A stretch of DNA of 64,000 nt, taken from NCBI RefSeq assembly GCF_026626635.1, contig NZ_JAPNKA010000001.1:682001-746000 (forward strand), in the 5' to 3' direction. Below are positions 52,878 through 64,000 of this stretch, in pieces. This DNA is from Archangium lansingense. GTDB lineage: Bacteria; Myxococcota; Myxococcia; Myxococcales; Myxococcaceae. The notes beneath the pieces are model-generated. The model worked only from the letters and a program-made list of their open reading frames with translations. It was not told where the DNA came from and made no database searches. Position numbers and translations under genes: made by a program. Within the stretch, counting starts at the first letter, position 1. Each line of letters opens with the position of its first letter.

Positions 52878-54002
52878 GTGAGCACTATCTCCTCCGCGTC
52901 CCGCACCAGCGTCGCTCGTACCACCGCCGCGGCCTCGTCCGCGCCCACCCTTCCCACGGGCACTTTGTCCAAGGGGGCCTCGGGACCGGCGGTGAAGCAG
53001 CTCCAGTCGGCCCTGGTGAAGCTGGGTCACATGACGCAGGCGCAGATGAACACCGGCCCGGGCGTCTTTGGTCCCCAGACGGAGGCCTCGCTCAAGAAGT
53101 ACCAGGCCGCCAACAAGCTGACGGCGGACGGGGTGTTCGGCCCGAAGACGCGCGCCGAGATGCTCAAGGACCTCACCCCCGCGAAGCCCGCGCCCGCGCC
53201 GAAGCCCCCCTCGGTCACCGCGCCCGCGGCGGGCCTGGAGCGCGGCAGCACCGGCGCCGGGGTGAAGCAGCTCCAGTCGGCCCTGGTGAAGCTGGGCCAC
53301 ATGACGCAGGCGCAGATGAACACCGGCCCGGGCGTCTACGGCCCGGTGACCGAGGCGGCGGTGAAGAAGTTCCAGTCCCAGTGGAAGCTGGGCGTGGACG
53401 GTGAGTACGGCCCGAAGACGAAGGCCGCGCTGGAGAAGGCGCTCTCCGGCCAGAAGCCGCCCTCGTCCACCCCCACCAACCCGACGAATCCCCCTCCTTC
53501 GACGGGCGGCGTGAAGAAGCCGGACATGAAGTGGGTGCCCTCGGCCAACACCAGCTCGCGTGGCGGGGCGGACATCGACGCCATCGTCCTGCACCACACC
53601 GCCTCCAACAACACGGCGGGGGATCTGTCCACGCTCACCAAGGATGGCAGCGGCGTGAGCGCGCACTACCTCATCGGCAAGGACGGCACCATCTACCACC
53701 TGGTGGATGACAAGATGGCGGCGTGGCACGCGGGCGTGTCGAGCCTGCACGGGGACAAGAGCCCGAGCGTGAATGCCCGCTCCCTCGGCATCGAGATTAC
53801 CAACGACGGCAGCGGCAAGACGCCCTTCACCGAGGCCCAGTACAAGGCGCTGGAGAAGCTCGTGCCGTACCTGGCCAAGACGTACGACATCCCCATGAAG
53901 AACATCCTGGGCCACAAGGACGTGGCCCCGGGCCGCAAGGTGGACCCGGCGAGCAACTTCGACTGGGGTCGCATCCGCCGCGCCACCGACGCCGTCATCT
54001 GA
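52878..54002 (+). CDS. N-acetylmuramoyl-L-alanine amidase with two peptidoglycan-binding domains
   Basis: 374-residue protein: two PG_binding_1 domains (about 35-95 and 120-185) and an Amidase_2 domain (about 220-374) with IVLHHTASNN, LGIEITNDGSG and GHKDVAPGRKVDP as zinc and catalytic motifs. There is no signal peptide (it begins STISSASRTSVART), so export would need another route, such as lysis or a secretion system. The two binding domains share a 77-bp DNA segment with only one mismatch (52991-53067 and 53261-53337), a sign of recent duplication or gene conversion. GTG 52878 has CGGAG upstream. Confidence 0.9.
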   Translation: MSTISSASRTSVARTTAAASSAPTLPTGTLSKGASGPAVKQLQSALVKLGHMTQAQMNTGPGVFGPQTEASLKKYQAANKLTADGVFGPKTRAEMLKDLTPAKPAPAPKPPSVTAPAAGLERGSTGAGVKQLQSALVKLGHMTQAQMNTGPGVYGPVTEAAVKKFQSQWKLGVDGEYGPKTKAALEKALSGQKPPSSTPTNPTNPPPSTGGVKKPDMKWVPSANTSSRGGADIDAIVLHHTASNNTAGDLSTLTKDGSGVSAHYLIGKDGTIYHLVDDKMAAWHAGVSSLHGDKSPSVNARSLGIEITNDGSGKTPFTEAQYKALEKLVPYLAKTYDIPMKNILGHKDVAPGRKVDPASNFDWGRIRRATDAVI

Positions 54003-54029
54003 CGACATCCCCTCTCCCTTGATGACGTC

Positions 54030-54114
54030 CCCTCTCCCTCTGGGAGAGGGTCAGGGTGAGGGTCTACGCGCAGTGGACTACCCTCACCCCCCGCCCTCTC
54101 CCAGAGGGAGAGGG
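54030..54114. repeat. REP-like hairpin repeats, copies 7 and 8 in inverted arrangement
   Basis: Two complete copies, at 54030-54060 (plus) and 54081-54114 (minus), face each other around a 17-bp centre and form a palindrome of about 85 bp. Each has the CCCTCTCCC/GGGAGAGGG stem; the tails GGGTGAGGGT point inward. A CCCCTCTCCC half-copy lies just upstream (54009-54018). They lie between the amidase and the aldo/keto reductase genes. Confidence 0.8.
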
Positions 54115-54203
54115 AGTCTTCGTGTCACCGTGCGAACTCGCTGCGCGGTGCCCCCGGTCCTCGTTAGGTTGCCCGCCCTGGCCAGTTGGCACGAGGAGAG
54201 CGG

Positions 54204-55100
54204 ATGACGACGAGCAACGCGGCGGCGAGCGGTACCTTCCGGATTGGTGGCGACCTCGAGGTGAACCGGCTCGGGTTCGGTGCGATGCGCATCACCGGCA
54301 ATGGAATCTGGGGAGACCCGGATGATCCAAAGGAGGCACGCCGGACCGTGGCGCGCCTTCCCGAGCTCGGCATCAACTTCATCGACACCGCCGACAGCTA
54401 CGGCCCCTTTGTCAGTGAGGACATCCTGGCGGAGGTACTCTCGCCGTACAAACGCGGCCTGGTGATCGCCACCAAGGCTGGGCTGACCCGGCACGGGCCG
54501 AACATCTGGCTCCCCGTCGGCCGGCCCGAGTACCTCAAGCAGTGTGTGCTGATGAGCCTCCGGCGCCTGAAGGTGGAGCGCATCGACCTCTGGCAGCTTC
54601 ATCGGATCGACCCGAAGGTGCCGCGGGACGAGCAGTTCAGCGCCATCGCGGACATGCAGCGTGAAGGGCTGATCCGCCACGTCGGGCTGAGCGAGGTCTC
54701 GGTTGAGGAGATCCAGGCCGCGAGCCGGTTCTTCAAGGTCGTGACGGTGCAGAACCTCTACAACCTCGCCAACCGCCAGAGCGAGGCGGTGCTCGACCAC
54801 TGCGAGAAGAACGGCATCGGCTTCATTCCCTGGTACCCGCTCGCCGGCGGTCCATTGGCCAAGGAGGGCGGGGTGCTCGACACACTGGCCAAGAAGCTCG
54901 GCGCCACGCCGTCGCAGATCGCACTCGCGTGGGTGCTCAAGCGCTCGCCCGTCATGCTGCCGATTCCCGGCACCGGGAAGGTGAAGCACCTGGAGGAGAA
55001 CACCGCGGCGGCCACCGTGCAGCTCAGCGATGAGGACTTCCGCGCGCTCGATAAGCAGGGCCAGGAGGCGTGGCGCGCGCAGCAGGCCGCGAAGCGCTAA
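54204..55100 (+). CDS. Aldo/keto reductase
   Basis: 298-residue NADPH-dependent oxidoreductase with a TIM-barrel fold. N-terminal [11 protein letters not shown], catalytic Asp/Tyr in [10 protein letters not shown], Lys in [10 protein letters not shown] and His in LWQLHRIDP are all present, and the C-terminal [16 protein letters not shown] contacts the cofactor phosphate. The substrate is unknown. The ATG at 54204 follows GAGGAGAG; an in-frame TTG at 54186 is less likely. Confidence 0.93.
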   Translation: MTTSNAAASGTFRIGGDLEVNRLGFGAMRITGNGIWGDPDDPKEARRTVARLPELGINFIDTADSYGPFVSEDILAEVLSPYKRGLVIATKAGLTRHGPNIWLPVGRPEYLKQCVLMSLRRLKVERIDLWQLHRIDPKVPRDEQFSAIADMQREGLIRHVGLSEVSVEEIQAASRFFKVVTVQNLYNLANRQSEAVLDHCEKNGIGFIPWYPLAGGPLAKEGGVLDTLAKKLGATPSQIALAWVLKRSPVMLPIPGTGKVKHLEENTAAATVQLSDEDFRALDKQGQEAWRAQQAAKR

Positions 55101-55169
55101 TCGCATCTCGACTGGCACGGGTGCCCCCATGAGCTCGGGGGCACCCGCTTGCTTCAGGTCCGCTTCAGC

Positions 55170-56765
55170 TCAGCGCGTGTAGCGCTGCACGGTGGTGACG
55201 TCGGAGCCGGAGGTGGAGCCACCCGTGACCAGCACCTGACCCGAGTGCAGGAACGTCGCGGCATGGGCCTGGAGCGGCGCGGTCAGCGCCCCCGCGGACT
55301 GCCAGGAATTCGTCGACGGGTCATACAGCGACGCCTGGCCGGTGGAGTGCGTGACCAGCACCTCGCCCGAGTAGAGCAGCGTCGCGCTGACAGCCGAAGC
55401 GGCGGAGGGAACGGAGGGGCCCGGGTACCACGATGGGGTGGCCATGTACGGGTAGTAGAGGTCCACCTCGTCGCGGCCGCCGCCGAGCACCATCACCGTG
55501 CCCGAGTAGAGCCGGACGGCGACGTGGCCGGTGCGCGACCGCGGCATGGACGACATGAGCGACCAGGTGTTCGTGGCCGGGTCGTACTCCTGCACGGTGC
55601 TGAGCGCGCCGGTGCCCCAGAGCTCGCCGCCCGTCACCAGCACCTTGCCCGAGTAGAGCAGGGTCGCGGTGTGGCGGTAGGCAGCGGTGGGGGCGGAGGC
55701 CGCCGGGCTCCACGTGTTGGTGGCGGGGTCGAACAACTCCGCGGTGTTCGTCGCCCCGTAGGTGGCGGTGGAGGTGCCACCCACCACCAGCACCTTGCCC
55801 GAGTCGAGCAGGGTGGCCGTGTGGTTGCCGCGCGGCGTGCTCATGCTGCCCGTGGCGGTCCACGTCCCAGTGGTCTGGTCAAACACCTCCGAGGAGCTGT
55901 TCCAGTCGGAGCCGGTCCACCCGCCGGCGACCAGCACCTGGCTCGAGGAGATGGCGGTCGCGGTGTGCTGCTTACGCGCGTAGATGGGCGCACCCGTGAG
56001 CGTGGAGGTGTTGCTGTAGGGGTTGAAGACCTCCGCGGTGGTGCCGCCCACCACCAGCACGTCGCCCGTGCCGTTGAGCAGGGTGGCCGTATGGACCGAG
56101 CGCGCGCTGGCCAGGCTGCCGGTGACGCTCCAGGAGCCCGCGCTCGTCACCTCGGGAGCCGTCGAGGCGTTGAGGGTGGGGGCGGTGGTGCTGGTGAAGA
56201 AGTCGGGGAACGTCGCGACGAAGTAGGAGCCGCTCCCGGTCTCTCCCGGGATGACACCCGCCTTCTCGCCCTTGACCTTCAGGGTGGTGCCATCCGTCAG
56301 GATGGACAGCTCACTGTTGGAGACGCGGCCGGTGCCGAAGTTGACGTGTGCCGAGAGGGTGAAGGAGCGCACCACCGACAGGGTGTCCGGGGCCACGTGC
56401 CGGAGCTCCAGCCAGGTGCCAGCGGAACCGCTCGGCGAGTGCTTGTTGGTGTAGCCAACGGCGAGCCCGAGGTCATTCGCGACCAGCGAGAGCTGGGGAA
56501 CCGAGTACGAGCCCGGCAGATCCACGCTCGCGGTGTCCCACGGGCAACTGGGGGAAGCCTGCCGGGTGACGACAGGCACGTACGTGGGCGGGAACGGAGG
56601 CGCGACCTCCTTGTACGAGAGCGTGAAGGTGCACCCGCGCGAGACCGCGGAGGTCAGTGCGGCGGTGCTCGTGACGAGCTTGGACGGCTCTTCGGCGGTG
56701 GACCCTCCACAGGCCTGCATCAAGAGAGCGGCAGTGAGGGATGCGGCAAGCTTCACAGTGCGCAT
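55170..56765 (-). CDS. Kelch-repeat lipoprotein
   Basis: 531-residue exported protein (signal ending LLMQACGG, imperfect lipobox). Residues about 1-215 form a separate beta-rich domain. Then come at least six kelch repeats with the pattern TATLLxSGKVLVVGG..., ending in ...EVFDPxTxTW (for instance TATLLDSGKVLVVGGTS, TATLLYSGKVLVTGGEL, TFLHSGQVLVTGG), forming a beta-propeller. Such propeller lipoproteins are common on myxobacterial surfaces. AAGGAA lies 9 nt before the ATG. Confidence 0.87.
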   Translation of the reverse strand: MRTVKLAASLTAALLMQACGGSTAEEPSKLVTSTAALTSAVSRGCTFTLSYKEVAPPFPPTYVPVVTRQASPSCPWDTASVDLPGSYSVPQLSLVANDLGLAVGYTNKHSPSGSAGTWLELRHVAPDTLSVVRSFTLSAHVNFGTGRVSNSELSILTDGTTLKVKGEKAGVIPGETGSGSYFVATFPDFFTSTTAPTLNASTAPEVTSAGSWSVTGSLASARSVHTATLLNGTGDVLVVGGTTAEVFNPYSNTSTLTGAPIYARKQHTATAISSSQVLVAGGWTGSDWNSSSEVFDQTTGTWTATGSMSTPRGNHTATLLDSGKVLVVGGTSTATYGATNTAELFDPATNTWSPAASAPTAAYRHTATLLYSGKVLVTGGELWGTGALSTVQEYDPATNTWSLMSSMPRSRTGHVAVRLYSGTVMVLGGGRDEVDLYYPYMATPSWYPGPSVPSAASAVSATLLYSGEVLVTHSTGQASLYDPSTNSWQSAGALTAPLQAHAATFLHSGQVLVTGGSTSGSDVTTVQRYTR

Positions 56766-56915
56766 GCGTTCGGGTTCCTTGTCAGGTCGGTGCACCACAA
56801 CGGCTGCTGTGCGCAGCACCAGCCATATTCAGGATGAGGAACCCTTCCGTCTATTTCTATTTGTTCTTGTTATTCCTCTCCCTTTCCAAGACATCGGAAT
56901 GCGAAGGCATACGGC

Positions 56916-58151
56916 TCACTCCTCCAAGAAATCCAGATCGCGGGCGAATGTCTCGTCAATGCCGCGCAGCGCAATGAAGGCGAGGAGCAGCGAGAGCCCA
57001 CCGACGCACAGGGCACTGCCGCGCAGTCCGAGGACGGGCGTGGCGAGCTGGAGCCCCGAGGTGAGCAACACCGTGGAGCCCCGTATGAGATTGGGCACGG
57101 TGGTGGCGGCGGTGGCACGCAGGTTGGTGCCGAACTGCTCCGCGGCGATGGTGACGAGTACGGCCATGTAACCGGCGGAAAAGCCGAGGGCCGCACAACA
57201 TGTATAGAAGAACCAGAGCGAGCTGCCACCCAGGGTAAAGAACACGCCGGTGAAGAGGGCACCCAGGGCGAGGAAGAGGGCCACGCTTCGCTTGCGGCTC
57301 TGGGTGAGCTGGCTGAACAGGCCACTGGCCAGGTCCCCGAGCACGGTCCCCACGTTGCCGGCCAGCACCGCCTGCGCAGTGGAGGGCAGCTCCTTCATGC
57401 CCAGCTCCCGTCCGAACTCCGGCGCAAAGGTAATGAGCACACCGATGACGAACCAGATAGGCACACCCGCCAGGACGAGGGAGAGATAGCGCCGCGCCGT
57501 CGGGCCCGGCTTGAGCAGCCGCAGGAAGTTCCCTCGCGACACCTGCTGCTCCTGGAGCGCGGTGAACAGGCGGGGCTCATGGACGGTCATGCGCATGCAC
57601 AGCAGCGCGAACCCGAGGCAGCCCCCTACGAGGTACGCCGTGCGCCAGTCCATGCGGCTGCCCACGAGCGCGGCGGCAATGGCTCCCAGCACGCCATTGG
57701 TGGCCACCAGCGTCGTGCCATACCCGCGGGACTCGCGAGACATCAGCTCGCTCACCAGGGTGATGCCCGCTCCCAGCTCGCCGGCCAGCCCGATGCCCGC
57801 CAGCAGGCGCAGCAGCGCGTACTGCTCCATCGTCTGCACGAAGGCGTTGGCGAAGTTGGCGGCCGAGTAGAGAAAGATGGAGCCGAACAGCACGGAGAGC
57901 CGTCCTCGCTTGTCCCCGAGGATGCCCCACAGCACGCCTCCCACGAGCATCCCCGCCATCTGCATGTTGAGCAGCCGCACGCCCGCGCTCATCCGCTCGG
58001 CGGCCGGCACCCCGAGGGCATCCAGGCTCTGCGCGCGGACCACGCTGAAGATGACCATGTCGTAGATGTCCACGAAGTAGCCGAGCGCGGACACGAGGAT
58101 GGCCAGCCGGGCCGCCCGTTGGAGATCAATGGGCACGGAGGGCGCGTTCAT
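56916..58151 (-). CDS. Major facilitator superfamily transporter
   Basis: 411-residue transporter with about twelve membrane helices. The loop 2-3 signature is GGVLWGILGDKRGRLSVLFG and loop 8-9 has the second related motif (GDLASGLFSQLTQSRKR). Helix 1 is YFVDIYDMVIFSVVR. The fold is like that of metabolite:H+ symporters (shikimate/sialic acid type), but the substrate is unknown. The ATG at 58151 is preferred over 58220. Monocistronic on the minus strand. Confidence 0.9.
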   Translation of the reverse strand: MNAPSVPIDLQRAARLAILVSALGYFVDIYDMVIFSVVRAQSLDALGVPAAERMSAGVRLLNMQMAGMLVGGVLWGILGDKRGRLSVLFGSIFLYSAANFANAFVQTMEQYALLRLLAGIGLAGELGAGITLVSELMSRESRGYGTTLVATNGVLGAIAAALVGSRMDWRTAYLVGGCLGFALLCMRMTVHEPRLFTALQEQQVSRGNFLRLLKPGPTARRYLSLVLAGVPIWFVIGVLITFAPEFGRELGMKELPSTAQAVLAGNVGTVLGDLASGLFSQLTQSRKRSVALFLALGALFTGVFFTLGGSSLWFFYTCCAALGFSAGYMAVLVTIAAEQFGTNLRATAATTVPNLIRGSTVLLTSGLQLATPVLGLRGSALCVGGLSLLLAFIALRGIDETFARDLDFLEE

Positions 58152-58260
58152 GGGGGAGCTGTCCTTCAGGTGAGGGGTGGTGCCATCAGACACCAGTCTG
58201 GTGGGAAGTTTCCACCGCACGCCTCCCCCAAGGAGCCCCGACCTGGGTTATGTGGAGGGC

Positions 58261-58653
58261 ATGGCGATTGAGACAGAGACGGGAGCGGCGCTCCCCTTCG
58301 ACCGCTTCTGGGACTGGATCCTGGATCACACCAACTGCATCCTCAGCATCGGCACGGAGGAGTCCTGGCTGTACGACGCCGAGGCGCTCCACTGGGTGCT
58401 CTTCTCGGAGGAGAACGGCTCGCCCGTGGTGCAGCTCATCCTGGGCAAGCGGCTGGTGGGGGAGATGGTGATCGACACCACGGACCTGCACCAGGTGCAG
58501 GTGACCACGGACCCGGACAACGTGGAACGCGGCTACTTCCTCTTCAAGGTGATGGGGGGCCCGAAGTCGGCCCCCCGGGTGCGCTACACCTTCCAGCTCG
58601 CGCACGGGCTGGAGAACATGCCCACCACGCACGTGGCGGGCCTGAAGCACTGA
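58261..58653 (+). CDS. Small cytosolic protein, unknown function
   Basis: 130-residue protein without signal or membrane helices. It has an alpha/beta look (FDRFWDWILDHTNCILSIG, ALHWVLFSEENGSPVVQLILGKRLVGEMVI, GYFLFKVMGG, VRYTFQLAHGLENM). I do not recognise the family. The start at 58261 follows GGAGGG; upstream in-frame codons to 58177 run into the divergent promoter of the MFS gene. It converges with the fumarase gene, 7 bp apart. Confidence 0.7.
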   Translation: MAIETETGAALPFDRFWDWILDHTNCILSIGTEESWLYDAEALHWVLFSEENGSPVVQLILGKRLVGEMVIDTTDLHQVQVTTDPDNVERGYFLFKVMGGPKSAPRVRYTFQLAHGLENMPTTHVAGLKH

Positions 58654-58660
58654 GTGAGGC

Positions 58661-60292
<1,632 letters not shown>

Positions 60293-60487
60293 CGTGACCT
60301 TCTCCAACGGTTGGCTCCCTCGATTGTCTTCTCAGAGGGGCCCGTGCGGGGAGCCTTCCGGGAACACATCGAAAACCTTCCCTCATGCGAGCGACGAGCC
60401 ATTGTAGAGGAGTCGCCCGTATGCCCTGGGGGCAACCTTGAGGGGCACCCTGGACAGCCTTCCAGCCAGTGCCATTGTTCCGGGGCC
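60293..60487. promoter_or_regulatory. Divergent promoter region, fumarase and HAD-like gene
   Basis: A 195-bp divergent region with no repeat or palindrome that stands out; promoters for both genes are expected here but no consensus is clear. Confidence 0.35.
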
Positions 60488-60832
60488 ATGACTTCCCCTG
60501 TCGTTCCTTCCACGGCCATCTACCTCGACGCCGAGGACACCCTGGTGCCCGGCACGACCGACAAGCGTGTCTCCCACGAGCGCATGGTGGTGCGGGTGCG
60601 CGAGCTCGCGGAGAAGGGGGCGGGGCTGTACCTGTGGAGCCGCCACGGTGCCGAGCACGCCCGGAAGGTGGCGGCGGAGCTGGGGCTCGAGGGCTGCTTC
60701 CGGGCCTTCCTGCCCAAGCCCGAGGTCATCATCGATGACCAGTCGCTGGAGGATTGGGTCGTCTCGGAGATCCACCCGGCTGCCTGTCACTCCATGAGGT
60801 TGGAGGACATACTTCGCACCCGGCGCGGCTGA
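60488..60832 (+). CDS. Small HAD-like protein with altered motif I
   Basis: 114-residue protein resembling a cap-less HAD phosphatase. Motif I reads YLDAEDTLVPG, so the general acid position (second Asp of DxD) is Glu and the next residue is Asp. Motif II Ser is in LWSRHG, motif III may be Lys in FLPKPEV, and motif IV is IIDD. The nucleophilic Asp is present, so activity is possible. The substrate is unknown. It is read divergently from fumarase and converges with ligA. Confidence 0.72.
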   Translation: MTSPVVPSTAIYLDAEDTLVPGTTDKRVSHERMVVRVRELAEKGAGLYLWSRHGAEHARKVAAELGLEGCFRAFLPKPEVIIDDQSLEDWVVSEIHPAACHSMRLEDILRTRRG

Positions 60833-60850
60833 GCATTCGTACAGCCGGAC

Positions 60851-64000
<3,150 letters not shown>

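Overview
The window is high-GC DNA from a myxobacterium, most likely of the Cystobacterineae (Archangium/Cystobacter/Myxococcus type). This is inferred from gene content: Myxococcus-type Cys-rich repeats with HYR domains, a golvesin-type C-terminal domain on an amidase, many outer-envelope lipoproteins, an FHA-sigma54 activator, a bacterial Ser/Thr kinase, several hybrid histidine kinases, and two lspA genes. No rRNA, tRNA, CRISPR array, insertion sequence or replication origin was seen. Coding density is high. I support 54 genes, the last one cut by the window end.

Layout. 0.1-9.9 kb: a multi-GAF histidine kinase, divergent kup potassium transporter, a methyltransferase, a Cys-rich/HYR lipoprotein and a metallophosphoesterase. 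10.1-17.5 kb: a lipoprotein amidase (lysozyme-like + Amidase_2 + golvesin), a TolB-like propeller lipoprotein, two further lipoproteins (one extremely Gly/Asn/Pro-rich), then a rimK-type ATP-grasp ligase with a DsbA-family protein. 17.5-23.2 kb: an FHA-sigma54 activator followed by four tightly packed TadE/TadG-like genes, without the Tad ATPase or secretin. 23.3-30.9 kb: ileS, a large unrecognised 876-residue protein with three C-terminal repeats, a short-chain dehydrogenase and a signal-peptidase-I-like protein that lacks both catalytic residues. 30.9-34.8 kb: a Mut7-C RNase-domain protein overlapped with a FAM210/DUF1279-like membrane protein, then lspA-lspA-lgt. 34.9-43 kb: a Val/Ala/Pro-repeat protein, kdsC, small lipoproteins, a TPR lipoprotein, a MarR regulator with an ABM monooxygenase and an EVE protein sharing an operator, a likely propeller protein, two HEAT-repeat proteins and a GCCAACC-type tandem array. 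43.5-52.8 kb: hemL, a Ser/Thr kinase, and a stressosome module (rsbR, rsbS, rsbT, SpoIIE-type phosphatase, two hybrid histidine kinases). 52.9-64 kb: a second amidase with two peptidoglycan-binding domains, aldo/keto reductase, kelch lipoprotein, MFS transporter, class I fumarase, a HAD-like protein, ligA and a truncated C69 dipeptidase.

The genes fall into a few themes. Lipoprotein export is prominent: lgt and two lspA genes sit among about nine predicted lipoproteins. Cell-wall cutting is represented by two amidases. Signalling is dense, the most coherent unit being the rsbR-S-T operon, whose stress output appears to be wired into two-component kinases. The first of these kinases carries a decayed RsbT-like domain at its N-terminus.

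The most novel-looking items are the 876-residue protein at 26.36-28.99 kb (three copies of GxxRY-x7-HxxGxxF plus a HEPN-like Rx5H motif), the degenerate RsbT-like kinase at 49.08-50.83 kb, the catalytically altered S26 protein at 29.96-30.90 kb, and the shared GTTAGG-N2-CCTAA(C/T) operator pair around the MarR gene.
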